Assembly: GCA_025093985.1 (NCBI GenBank)
Contig: JACAAK010000001.1
Location: 2,170,001 to 2,234,000 of the forward strand
Source of the DNA: Calvatia gigantea
Lineage: Eukaryota > Basidiomycota > Agaricomycetes > Agaricales > Lycoperdaceae
Direction: 5' to 3'
Length of the DNA: 64,000 bases
Shown one piece after another: positions 10,723 through 22,258 of the stretch; the first letter of the stretch is position 1, and each line of letters begins with the position of its first letter. The notes beneath the pieces were generated by a model that did no database searches, was not told the origin of the DNA, and worked only from the letters and a program-made list of their open reading frames with translations. A program made the translations under genes and the position numbers.

Positions 10723-13700
10723 ATGACAGTGGTAAGGGCAGCTCGGCGTAGCGACGATGAATACACCTCCGTCGAGTTGAACTCGCCATATTCCGTCACC
10801 CAACCTCGCCCGTCCTCTAGCCAGTCTGACCTTGACTTGGAAGGGGGTGACCACTACTCTATTTTGAATTCATCACGTACTCACCTTCATCCTTCTTGTC
10901 ACACTCCCAACATGTATCCCCCGGAGTCCACCTCCAGTCCTCCAACCGGGCCCATCCCTCCGGACACTGCTGCCACTTCCAGGCCTACACCGTTGAGGCA
11001 TACGCCAAGCCATAACGACCCAGTGGATCAAGCGGAACGCGCTGGAATTCCGGGGCTCCCGTACACGGAACGACCACCGCACAACCACCGCAGCTCAAGT
11101 TGGGACATATTTTCTGGTATTAAGAAGTTCGAGCAATCGTACCAAGAGTTTGACAGTCGTAATGCAAGCGAAGCGCATTTGGTTTTTGCCGATGGGGACG
11201 TGCCAAATAACAAGGTGAAAACCACTTTTGTTAGTTCCGCCATTCTGCCGAAGCACTCAACAAGGATATAGTTCACCAGGTTTTACCAATACCTCCTCAA
11301 CTTCTCTATCGTGACCCGGTGGATATTGTTCATTATCCCTGTTCTTGCTCTTCTCTGGATTCCTGGAATTTTATCGTTGACCTTGTATCCGAATGCTAAT
11401 GTAAGTTTTTTTTGTTGAGAGTTGTCCCACAGTTATCTATGAATCTTCCGTCAGATTTGGGGTACTAGACTGATCTGGTGGAGTATCTGGTTTACAATCT
11501 GCTGGGCAGGTGCGTGAGCTACTCTGCACTTCCAGTACATCATCCAGATTTCCCTTCCCCTCAGGTTGGTGGGCTGCATTAGCGATCTCGTAAGTGCACC
11601 CCTTCAACGTAATGCTTAAAGCTGATTCGGGCACAGGCGACTCATCCCGGTCGTAGCGCGTCAAACGGTTGGTCTTGTGGCAGTGGCTTCCAGGAGGTAT
11701 ATTGATTGGTTACAAGCACTCCATCGGTATGTTTTAGCTCTCGAGCAACCTAGGGAGCACAAGTTGAGACAACCGCAGATACGTTGCCCTGTTTGCTTGG
11801 ACGCTAGCAGTCTGGATCACCTGGAACCCTCTCATCGACAATAACCAGCACACCGCAGGTCAGAAAAGCATCAATGCAGTAGACCTGGTTGGGAAACTCC
11901 TTTTCGCCTTCTTCCTTTGCTCCGCGATTTTGTTGTTTGAAAAATTTTCCATTCAATGGATTGCCGCCAAGTTCCACGAGCGATCTTATGCAGGTCGGTG
12001 GTTTTCACCTGCGTTTCATGGGGAGGCTGGTACTCACACAGCGGTGTAGAACGTATCGCGGACCAAAAATTCGCAGTCAGAGCCCTTGTCACGCTCTATC
12101 GTCATTCCTCTGATATTCCAGGGCGTACTGATACCCTTGAGGAGCCCACGACTTCCAGGAGGTTCACCGCCAATCCCAAGCGTATTTTCAAGAAACTACG
12201 TGATGGTGTCCGCCTCGCTGCAACAACCACAACAACAGTATTTGGTAATGTAGCATCGGAAATTGCGGGAAGGTAAAATACGTTGTTTCTCTGAGTTCTT
12301 CCCTTCTGACGTTCGGCAAGTTCGGTACTGCAACCGAATTCACCCCAGGCTATGGTGAAGACTGCCTTAGAATCGGCTAATAAATCTCGCTTGGTCGGTT
12401 TACATCTTGTACGGGAACGGAGATTCTTACTCTATATCTACCTCTAGCTTTCTCGCCGCATCTTCTATTCTTTCACTAAACCCGGTGCCGAGTACATTTT
12501 TGAGACTGATATAGCCAAATTTTTCCGTCCCGAAGAGGCCTCTCGAGTATTTGGACTCTTCGATAGGGATGGAAATGGCGATGCCTCGCGGGAAGAAGTT
12601 GAGATGGCATGTTTGTGAGCACATGTCGACTCGCAACAGCATGTGCTCATCTCACCCAATTTCAGGGAGTTCCATCGTGAACAACTATCCATCGAAAACT
12701 CCATGCGGGATCTTGATAGTGCTGTTGGTCGCCTCGACAACATCCTCATGACTGTCTATGTTATAGTTGCTGCCTTGATTATCGCAGTCGCTTTGGTAGG
12801 TAACAATCAAAAAAGCAATCCACTTCTGACTGATCTAAACTCGGCCGTACAGCAAGCTCAAATTCTGACCCTTGTAACTGGTGCAGGAACCTTAGTTCTT
12901 GGTAAGTTCAGATTGCTGGTGGTTTCTTGGGCTCGTTTCGACTCATGTGCGCTTAGGCCTTAGTTGGTTGATCGGTGGCAGTTTGCAAGAAGTTTTGACC
13001 AGTATTATCTTCCTTTTCGTCAAACACCCTTTTGATGTCGGGGATCGCATTGTCGTAAACAAGGAGACCTACACCGTCAAGGAGATTCGTCTCCTTAGTA
13101 CAATCTTCCTTGACTCTGGGTCGACCCAGGTTCAGGCCCCCAACACAATCCTCAATACTACGGTAGGTTGGCTCCAAACGTCTCACACTTGAAATAGGAT
13201 TTCTCACAAGCAGATCGATAGTTCATCCAAAATCTCCGCCGTAGCCCTCAAGTAAGTTGCTTTATGTGCGATCATCAATCGCCCCTTCATCTCAGCACGA
13301 AATAGATGTCGGAAACCTTTTCATTCGACGTTGCGTATTCTACGACATTCGAGGATCTTGAGAAGCTCCGTGACAAGATGCTAGAGTTCGTCAAAACAGA
13401 ACGTCGTGACTTCCAACCTTCTTTCGATGTGACGGTCAAAGGTGACCCCACCCCTTCTGTTCGGCAGCCCTCAACCCGAATGTTGATGTGCTTTTCTAGA
13501 CTTCCCCGACCAGGAGAAGCTGACCCTAACCGCCGATATCAAATACAAGAGCAACTGGCAGTTAGGAGCATTGAAAGGTACGGCATCATCAAGTCACATA
13601 GTAGTCCTTTATCACTCATTTGGGTCACTTCCAGCGAAGCGGCGCAATAAATGGATCTGCGCTTTGAAGATGGTTCTCGGTGAACTCAAGATATACGGTC

Positions 13701-14168
13701 CAAAGGGCGATCCGAGCCCACCCCCTAGCACAACACGTTATACTAAGGTACCCTGGGAATTGGTTAAAGCACAAGATCGCGAAGAGGCAGAAAGGGAGGC
13801 CCGCTCAGGAGATGTCCAGGTGCCCAGTGGCGGCTGGCATCTCCGTGACAATAACGATGTTATTGGTAAGCATCGAACAACGCCTGTATGTTCTCGAACT
13901 GACTGGCGTCTCCAGCTGATCCTGTTAACGCTGTTTTCGGGGAAGCCAGCCAGGTGGGTATTTACGGTTTTGCAAATTTTGCATGCTCACCCATCTCTGA
14001 ATATAGGTGCAAATGACTAGTCCCAGACGAGGACTGTCCGATGAGGGTCTCCGACAAAGGCCAACGGCAGGCCAGGCTGCCTCAATGCCAACTCCGGTGG
14101 CCATGCCTTCCGCTTCGGTTCCATCCAGCCGCACACAGGACGCGATAGAGATGACGCCTCGGACTTGA
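10723..14168 (+). CDS. MscS-type mechanosensitive ion channel with EF-hand (tandem copy B)
   Basis: Second tandem member of the Msy1/Msy2-like family. A Ser/Pro-rich cytosolic N-terminus starts at [19 protein letters not shown]. Membrane segments follow ([63 protein letters not shown]) and then [12 protein letters not shown] canonical EF-hand loop [12 protein letters not shown] lies at about 12560-12600, with acidic or Asn ligands at loop positions 1, 3, 5, 7 and 12, so calcium binding is expected. The MscS core reads [33 protein letters not shown] and [12 protein letters not shown]. After the beta domain come [20 protein letters not shown] and a long polar tail ending in EMTPRT. All introns are short and phase-matched (for example 11216-11270). 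It keeps every feature copy A has lost, so it is probably the conserved functional copy. Confidence 0.9.
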
Positions 14169-14417
14169 AAGCTATTGAAGCGAAAAAGGGCCACAATTGA
14201 ACCTAGCGGCCAGCTGTCTTCCCGATGGATTACATATGTTGCATATTTTTCGAGCGCTCACTTTAGTCGTTCATTTAGATTTACCCCGTCATTCTTTGCC
14301 ATATTTAAACACATCCCCTTTCAAAGTACCTTCTCTCGCTTTCATAGGAAAATAAACTTGCTTTTACACCATCTGTAGTATCACAATGGAGGAACAAGCT
14401 GAGGGCACCCACGTCTA

Positions 14418-15883
14418 CTATACATTCCACCCATTAGATTGCTGACCCGGACTCGCCCAACCTGCAGTCGCACCACTCGACCATGATGCGGCATTTGGAC
14501 TTGCACCCCAACCTGTGGCATTTGTTGCGCTCCGTTGCCCTGGACTTGTGCTACCCCACTGACTACTTGCACCACCAGACCATGCACTAGCTGGCGGTGC
14601 CGTCTGAGCGGTAGGTGCTGGCATACCCCACCCTCCTGTTTCAGTCCCGGCACCGTTCTGTGGCTGCTCATTCGTCATCAATTCCAAGTCTGGCTGAGTT
14701 TTTAGACCGTATATGAGGTTGGCTAGCTTTGTTTGAAGCTCAGCTAGACCCTGCCAAAGGAATTTGTCAGAGACGGAGTTTGCGTGAAGCTGAAGATCAG
14801 CTGCTGAAGACAGACCTTCATCACGACTTCCTGAGGACCCAAACTGCCATCAGTTTCAACGTCGAAATAGAACTTGGTTGGTTTCGCGTTATAATCGAAA
14901 GGTTCATCATCTCGCGGCGGTTCTTCCTCTTTTGCATTTTCACCCAAAGGCCACTCTGCTTTGATATCGGTTTCATACCAGTACGATGTGTGCCGTAGTT
15001 TGTTGTATGGGTCGTACTCGAAAGCTACGGCAGAACATGGTGACCATTTGGCGTGCTCTTTGGCGATACCCTTGAAATTGGTGAGCGGCGGATCCAAAAT
15101 AACACAGGGGACCTGCCAACCTTCTTAGCAATACATTTAGCTTTTAACTCTTGACCTTTACGAATTTTGCAAATTAAGACGGGTGCTGCGTTTGGGTCGT
15201 CTAAGGTAATGATGTCCCATAAGGTGATGAACGAACGGATAAACGAAACACAACTACGCACTTTTCCCGACTGGATGACCAAAGTAATCTCCTCTCTTGG
15301 ACAGCTCCTCTCCTGGATCTGCCTGCTGTTCCTGGTCATCAGGGTAAGGGATGACTTCAAGATGATTACTGGTGACGTTCATCGTGTTGTCGTCGTTACA
15401 TGAAACATGAAGGGTAAGTACGATAGAACAAAATGAACACCCGGCAAGGCATGTGCAATCCTTATCGTTCATGAAATAAGCGAGCTTGTATCAAATCGGA
15501 AGAGGCAGCGAACCCTTGTATACCGTATTGCCTCATCGCAATTGGAACTCAGTAGGGGTATTTGACCTAGTCGATGGGCAATGAATTCATCCGGCAATAC
15601 GGTTGTATTGATCTCAATTTCGACCATGTCTATGGCTGCACAATTGAATAAGTATGTGTAAGTAAAGATGATACCATTGATACGCACCAACTGTTGGAAG
15701 ATCTGCCATCATGACCCGACGGAAGGAGTTGGCGAAACTGGTGTTTCTCCAGTCTTGGTTGGGGAGGCGAATGAGAGGAATACGCGCTTACGCAAGGTCA
15801 ACATTTTCGAGGACAAAGTTTACTTTATCCTTCGTTAGTTCGCGTATCCTGACGGTGGGCTCTAGTTCTTCTGTTGTTTGCAT
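14418..15883 (-). CDS. RPB3: DNA-directed RNA polymerase II subunit RPB3, with GW-rich C-terminal tail
   Basis: RPB3 is the alpha-like subunit that, with RPB11, nucleates RNA polymerase II assembly. The start [20 protein letters not shown] leads to [20 protein letters not shown] and then [20 protein letters not shown], the alpha-type dimerisation region. The zinc-binding loop follows as [12 protein letters not shown] across an intron that joins in phase. Then come [34 protein letters not shown] and the C-terminal part of the dimerisation domain, [20 protein letters not shown], and [17 protein letters not shown]. The last exon adds about 75 residues rich in Gly, Ser, Ala and Trp with several GW/WG pairs, ending NGWNV. 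The core length fits fungal RPB3; the tail is extra. The gene has about seven short introns and appears intact. Confidence 0.93.
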
Positions 15884-16609
15884 CGGAACGTGTTTTATGG
15901 GCAGCGACGACGACAGGCAAATGACTGAAATGGATATGACTGAAATGGATATCAGTACCATCTGGTCCTAACAAGGGCAAATACTAGCCTCTAAACGGGA
16001 ACGGCCAATGACGGGCTAGGTGTGGGTAGTCCGTCCTTATGACTCCTCCCAAATCTCATGCTATATTTTGGCCGATGGTATTAATATCGGATTCCACTGC
16101 TCCTCGGTCAAGGGGTGTGTTCCTGTTCAACAGCTAGGCCACGTCCTTACCCCCTTCCGTCATTATCTTGAGGGCCTCCCATCAGATCTATAGATTCTAT
16201 CCTGTGTGCTTGGGTGGACGCGATTAGGATCATACCGGCGAGGCCACTTGTTCAGCGCCCAATATGCAGCATGATCGTTTGAGCTTAAAAAACTAGCCCA
16301 TAGCATGGGATCCATTACCATCCAACTCGACCATTCCTTGGACGAGGCTCTTGGCGTCCTCGGCCGACATTTTTGGAGGTCCTTACAATACATACCTGTT
16401 TTGCGAAATTGGAGCGACTGTCAACTATCTCCCAGGTGATAAATATGCCCAACAATGCAATGTTCCAGTGAGCAACCCTATTTTAAAAGAACGCAAGTAT
16501 CAAGAACACTCATATGTAAATAAGTACACATGAGAGGAATCTATCAGCATAAACCTCTCACGACAAAAAAAGCCATGTCATAGAAGACATATCACGATAC
16601 CTGATCTTG
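15884..16609. other. Gene-free stretch upstream of RPB3
   Basis: About 725 bases between the divergent end of a small minus-strand gene and the RPB3 start. It contains a 15-bp tandem duplication near the RPB3 leader. Short frames at 16163-16530 do not resemble known proteins and do not extend by splicing. Confidence 0.5.
15921..15950. repeat. Tandem 15-bp duplication in the RPB3 5' leader
   Basis: ATGACTGAAATGGAT occurs twice back to back (15921-15935 and 15936-15950), 38-67 bases upstream of the RPB3 start codon on the opposite strand. The duplication is perfect, so probably recent. Confidence 0.8.
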
Positions 16610-17113
16610 TCAGTCAATCTTCTCCAGGGGCACTTGTTTTTTTTGTTGCGAATCCAAATTCTCGCTGGAAAGTCTCTCCGAGGGCCAGCGCCCTGATACC
16701 GTCGGACTGGGTTTCGGCGGAATAAGTTGCAATAAACCAGCCAACATCATCTTAGGCCGGAAAAACCGCGGCGCACAGACATAGACCAGCTGTACCCGAT
16801 AGGTACACAAGGTGGATTTCTAGGACGCACAATCCATTCCATGATGATCAAAGGCTCGTTCTTCTGGCTCGGTGCGTAGAAACAGGCTACCATCCCTTGC
16901 CACGAAAGGCCGACATAGGCTAGGTGTTCCTCGGAGAAGGCAGTATGCTTGAAGATGAATCCACCTGCCAACGTGGTAGTGGACCTCCGGAGTTGGGTGG
17001 GGAAGTGAGGGAGCAGTTATCGCATGGGGTCCCAAACTACCGGACCGAGGGATATATATTGCACAGGCCAAGATCCCGAAGACAAGGTGAGACAGGAGAG
17101 GGTTGTATGTCAT
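16610..17113 (-). CDS. Small conserved-looking membrane or secreted protein, unrecognised
   Basis: I do not recognise the family. Three minus-strand exons join with two exact phase matches. Exon 1 (from 17113) reads MTYNPLLSHLVFGILACAIY and ends in the codon split G|GT at a donor GTAGTT. Exon 2 reads GFIFKHTAFSEEHLAYVGLS then MVACFYAPSQKNEPLIIMEW. Exon 3, after an intron from GTGCGT to TACAG, reads LVYVCAPRFFRPKMMLAGLL, then LIPPKPSPTVSGRW, and stops at 16610. The total is about 125 residues. The N-terminus is hydrophobic enough for a signal peptide or membrane anchor, and two further apolar stretches suggest a membrane protein. It is divergent from the acyl-CoA synthetase, with a 249-bp gap. 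Because separate frames close up without stops, I think it is a real gene, but it has no assigned function. Confidence 0.55.
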
Positions 17114-17362
17114 AGGACGAGAGCCCTCGGTTAGCCCTCGGTTGAAATCACGGGCGGGAACTACATCTTAATCTGAATAAGTCAAACCCGCGGGAATCTG
17201 GAGTATCCGCGGTCATACGGCCAGTCGGTTTTATTGAAGATCATTCGTTCATTCTAGTTTTAGTCCTTATCCCGATTATGACACAAGAAGGAGAGTTCCG
17301 CGGCAGGGTGACAGCGTTCTCCTTGCGGAGGAATCACATTACGATAAAAGGCCAAACTAGCG

Positions 17363-20224
17363 ATGCCCACTCCGCCGCTGCTCATTCCAACCGTTTCCGT
17401 AGTGAATCATGTCCTGGATTCCTCAACGCACTTTGGCCGAGAGTGAGTGAGTCGCATACCCCGATCCCCAACCCCACACTAATTGTCTCAGCCGACGCAA
17501 TCCTGTGCACCCCGGGGAATATCCACGAAACTGAGTGTGCTTTAGTGGACGGGAGATTACATCGCGTGTACAAAAATCTATGGCCTTCTTGCCGAGAGTT
17601 CTGGTTGTCAGCCGTCAGCCAATACGCAGATCGGACTTACATTGTATACGGGGGTCAGCGTCTCACCTACCGTCAAGTACATGAACGCGCCATCAAGGTA
17701 GCGGCGCTGTTCCGCACAGTTTATGGGATACGCAAGGGTAGGTTGACCCTCCACGCCGAAATTATCGCTCCGTAAATAAACACATTCGGAAGGGGATCGA
17801 GTCGGCATATGTTCGCGAAATCATCCAGACTACTTAGTCATCTTTTGGGCCTGTCGTAAGTCCTAACATACAGGCATTCTCTAAATCTTCACTGAAAGCG
17901 GGGTTATAAGACCTTATTGGCGCAGTTGCCGTGCTTGCTAATGCGTCTGTTTCATTCGCGCCTTTGCTTTGGACGACTCTGACACTTCCATAGGTGGCTG
18001 CCTCTAAAGCCTCTCCGGCATTGCTTATCACATACTGGGTGCAAACTAGTTGTCGCAGACCCTGAACGGGCTAGCGTCCTAGAACCAATAACCTTCCAGC
18101 TAAAGGAGGAGGCGGGAACAATGGGATTCCTTGTTTTAGACACAGACAATAGCTCTTGGAAGGACGTGGAATCGTTTGATAAGGTTCTCAATGGTTTTTC
18201 TTCCGACGGCAAAAATTTGGATATATTGAATGAACGGATTGATCCCGAGGACAATGCAACGATAATCTTCACATCAGGTACCCACCCCCGTTTCCATGTG
18301 TTTCTTGGGCTTTTAAACACAGGTGCTCGCAGGGACGACAGGTTTGCCCAAAGGTGTTCTGAGCACACAACGACAGTTCTTGACCAACGTCCTCAATGTG
18401 AGTTCAGCAAAATTGTTATTCGCTCGCTTATTCAAAGCTGTCCCAGGTTCTTGTGGGTGGATTCAGAGCGGCTTTGCGAAAAGGGGATCCCCTACCCAGT
18501 GTCCAGCGACCTGGACCACAAGCTGGAGCCCTCGTTGCTGTCCCTCTTTTCCACGTAACAGGATCGACAAGCTACTCTGTTCGTGCACTTTCCCCGAAAA
18601 ATTCCCACCTGGCTTGGTTTAACAAGGACTCTAGATGATGGCGACGTTGACCGGTATGAAAATCATACTCACCAGGAAATGGGTACCCGAAGAAGGTGAG
18701 CATTACCCACACTCGAAAGATTGAAAGGTGTTTGACCTATGGTCTACTACTTGCAGCTGCAAGGTATGACGGTGGCTCCCGAGCTGTCCGATTTGTTTCT
18801 AATCTCAACTTAAGGATCATAAGAGAAGAGAACGTTGGCGTCGCTGGAGGGTGAGCGCTCCCAAGAATATTCTGGTCATAAACTAATGTATTATCTGTGC
18901 AAAAGCGTGCCTTCCATGGTTGCCGACCTGGTGGAGAGTTCTCTCGCTGGACATCCCCTCGAGGGTTTGTTGTTTGGAGGTTGTCCAACACCAGATTCAT
19001 TAGTCGGACGAGCACAAAAGGCTTTCCCACAAGCTACAATGTACGGTGTCCCCTGTTGGATATAACCTTCCATGGACCACTCCGTTTGCTTATCTTCTGA
19101 AACACAGGACGCAAGGATATGGGCTCACGGAAACCAATTCAATAGCAGTTACGGTACGGAATGTTGCGAGACCCCTTCTGGCGGCATCACTCAACAAGAT
19201 TTAGATCTCTGGTAACGATTACCTCTTACGGCCTACAAGCACGTAAGCGTTGTATGTTAGGCTTTTGTCTTCGGGCGAACTAACTAAATGATTATCAGGG
19301 GCTTGGCTTGTCCTGTGGATGAGATCAGGATTGTCGCAGGTGGAAAATGTCTTCCTCCCAATGGTGTCGGAGAAGTGTGGCTGTGAGTCCAGGTTTATCT
19401 AGACCTGGGCTTTTTCTGACTGTCTATAGGCGTGGGCCGAACGTTATGAAGGGCTATTGGAATGATCCAGGTAAGCAGGTCTTCTTTACTCGAAGCAATC
19501 CTGTGGCCAATGAATTGATTCCAGAGGCAACCGATCGGGCAATAACAAGGGATGGTTGGCTTAGAAGCGGGGACCTAGGGTACCTCGACGAAGAGGGCTT
19601 CCTTTACATTAAAGATCGAGGTGAGTTTGCGCCTTCTCCCGTCCACGCCGCTCAATCTGACCATTGAGTTACAATAGTGAAAGATATCATCATACGTGGC
19701 GGAGAGAATATTGTATGTGTTCTAATGTGGAGTAGTCGGCGAATCGCTCATCTCCAACGTCAGGATTCCGTGTCAGTGGAGAACGCGCTATACGCTGATC
19801 CTCGGGTTCTGGAAGCCGCGGCGGTGGGCGTCCCTGACGAACGTCTAGGAGAGCTTGTGGCCGCAGTTGTTTCAATAAAGCCTGCCTATCAAGGATATGT
19901 CACAGAAGACACATTGATGGCTATCGCCCGCCAGAGGTGAGCCCTCTCATCTGGGTATTCCCAAAACCGATTCTCACGGATTCTAATTTTGACCGCTTCA
20001 GCCTCCCTAGGTTCGCCGTACCTGTAATCATCGTAATCTTGCATGAGCCATTTGGTAAGCAGCAACATTGAATCGGAAGGAATGATTCATTGATATGAAA
20101 TACATGCGCAGTGCATACACCATCGGGAAAAATCATTAAAGGGGAATTGCGAAAGATAGCGCGGAGATATTGGGAGGCCCGACGCCAAAACAGCGCTGGG
20201 CGTGAGCCCCTTGCGAACCTGTGA
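17363..20224 (+). CDS. AMP-dependent acyl-CoA synthetase / ligase (ANL superfamily)
   Basis: Predicted to activate a carboxylic acid with ATP and transfer it to CoA. The best start reads [20 protein letters not shown]. Exons then give [35 protein letters not shown], the P-loop [15 protein letters not shown], the switch region [21 protein letters not shown] (A5), [17 protein letters not shown] (A7), [12 protein letters not shown] (A8) and [14 protein letters not shown] with the A10 lysine. The stop is at 20224. More than ten short introns join in phase, including one flanking a 7-nt exon at 18757-18763. One problem remains: the frame of exon 1 (ending near 17442) and that of the next segment ([17 protein letters not shown]) do not join through any GT..AG intron I can see, which implies a frameshift, a sequencing error or a different N-terminus. 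The substrate is unknown; fungal 4CL-like or medium/long-chain ligases are the nearest types. Confidence 0.85.
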
Positions 20225-20502
20225 ATGTGAACTTTGTGCTACGGTCTCGCCTTTGGTTTTCCTGTTTGCTTATTGGGTTTCGTTCGCACACGTGTAACAT
20301 ACTATTATGCCTTTTTTTCACCATAGTCCTTTGTATCTCGGATGGCTGGTATAGATATAGCATTATTTATGATAGGTTTAGTAATACTTATGTATTTGGT
20401 TTGTCAGGAGATTTGTTTCCAAAAATGCGGTGGGATTTTCCGATGACGGTTGAGAGGGTGGTTTGCTAAGTTACTTGAGTCAAAAGTTAGGTTCTATACA
20501 AT

Positions 20503-21883
20503 CTAATCCTGATCAAACCACTGGCGTAACCCGTCATAAACCACGAATATAATACCACCGCTCGGAACGCTCCTCGCAACGGTCATGCCGCAGCCGGAAT
20601 AAAAACTCTTCAAACCATGCGCCCGATACATCTTAAAAGCCGCTCGCGAAAAGGTGCTCGAGCTGGTAGTCCGTACTCTCCGCGAAGATGGCCGTAGTTC
20701 CTCTTCGGTTTGTATTGCGCTCTTGATAGTATCTACGGGGTAGAAAAGGAGTGTGGCAGCCGCTCCAGCAGTTGCTCCAGCAATGGCTGATTCCCATGGC
20801 GTGATGTTCGTCATACCCTCGGCAGGACGAGGTGGATGATAATCCGGACTGGCTGTCTCCCCGTTGAATTGCAACCCACCCCTTCGCTTCTGTAGGGTAT
20901 CAGCCACGACTTCTTTGACTACGAACCAGATTGCGCAACCACCCGTTTCGCGTACCATCGTGCCTGTCTGACCAAGCCAGAACCCTTTGAGTCCGTGGTC
21001 CCGAAAGATGGAACGGACGATAGAGAGTGCGCCAGGTGGTTTGGTAGTGCGGAAGAACGTGTTGGAGAGGGAGGACATACCCCGTGTTGGCGGGGAAGGT
21101 GTTCTAGCAGTAGTTGAGTTGTGGATAGCAGGTATGGGCGCCGTAGCTAGGAGGGCGGACGTGAATGTCGCGGGACGAGTCGGAGAGAGGAGCTTGGCGA
21201 CTGTTGGGGAGGTGGGCGGGGCTTTGGGGTGGTACACAAGTTGCTGGGAGTGCATGTTCATCATCTGAACTTGCAATCTGCATTTGACGAGTTCCATTGG
21301 TGTCCTGTAATGAACAATTCAGAAATTTGAAAAATTTTGAAAGTAAAAATCGGACGACGCAAACATACAAGATAAAACTTGTCAGAAACCCGGCGCTCGC
21401 TGATGCCACACCAACCTGGGGAATCGTAAGCTGCAATTTCCTGTGATCTCTGTCACGGCCTGAATGTGGATGGTAATAGTTCTGGATCGCTCTCTGAAAC
21501 GAAGAGTACACAAGAAACAGCCCAGCCGTTTGTGCCATAGAGCCGACGAGAGGAACTGAAAGGCCCTAACTAACTTAAGCTTGAATGCAAATCGGGGGGC
21601 TCGGGAGGGTACCTACCCGGTAGAGTCCTCGCAGGCCTTCTTCTTTCCAAGTCTGACTCAAGCAGTCCAAGGGACCCTTGAATACCGGTGTAGAGCCTCC
21701 TTCGACAGAGTGCAAAAGCTGGGACTGAAGCCTTACTTTGGCCAAATCAAACGGGTAATCAAAGACTTCGGCCACCATGCCAGCAATCTGTTCGTGTATT
21801 CAACGTTAGATAGTGAGATGCCAGGTGATAAGACAACGAACGCTGCCAAAAGCAATGTCTTTCCAGGCTTCCTTCACAGACAT
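20503..21883 (-). CDS. Mitochondrial carrier, ornithine/basic amino acid type (ORT1/ARG13-like)
   Basis: Inner-membrane solute carrier, probably exchanging ornithine with the cytosol for arginine synthesis. The start MSVKEAWKDIAFGS joins through an intron with donor GTTCGT to IAGMVAEVFDYPFDLAKVRL. All three carrier signatures are visible: YPFDLAKV, TPMELVKCRLQ and YPVDTIKSAIQ. Repeat 2 carries GLKGFWLGQTGTMVRETGG and repeat 3 ends SGGIIFVVYDGLRQWF. The protein is somewhat longer than the usual 300 residues because of a polar insertion of about 60 residues between signature 2 and its following helix (about 21060-21250), rich in Pro, Ser, Thr and Ala. Assignment to the ornithine group rests on remembered similarity of signatures 1 and 2 to Ort1; a related amino acid carrier is possible. 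Confidence 0.85.
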
Positions 21884-22258
21884 TCCAAACCGGTCGCCGT
21901 GAGTATCCCCCTCATCTTGTTCATTATCCGGCCGCTGGGATGGGCCTGCTAGTTGGTTTGGCTGGACTTGTTGTAGGATGTGTTGGAAGAAGATTGAGAA
22001 GGAGAGAGAGAGAGAGAGAGAGAGATGAGTTTGATCTAAGCCTCTACTGTTCATGTCTGCACGGTGCCGAACACTCTGCGTAATGTGTGTGGAATGAAAA
22101 TGTTGGTACGGGATAGTTGTCACGTGGTCATCACTCAAGTACGTAACTTTTATGCCAGTTTGCGGCCTGGAGGCCTCCTGCGTCCTTGCTGTGACCAGCT
22201 CCCTCAGTTCTCTTTCTCGCTTCGATGTATCATTCAGAGCCCTTCGACGTACAGATTT
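21884..22258. other. Shared upstream region of the carrier and the RRN5-like gene
   Basis: About 375 bases between two divergent start codons, including a GA dinucleotide run (listed separately). No other feature seen. Confidence 0.5.
22002..22024. repeat. (GA)n microsatellite
   Basis: About eleven GA units without interruption, in the divergent promoter region of the carrier and RRN5-like genes. Such purine tracts may affect nucleosome positioning. Confidence 0.9.

Noticed and set aside
16351..16533. 60-codon plus-strand frame and an overlapping 44-codon frame near 16309
   Set aside because: Too short, no homology recognised, no plausible splice extension.
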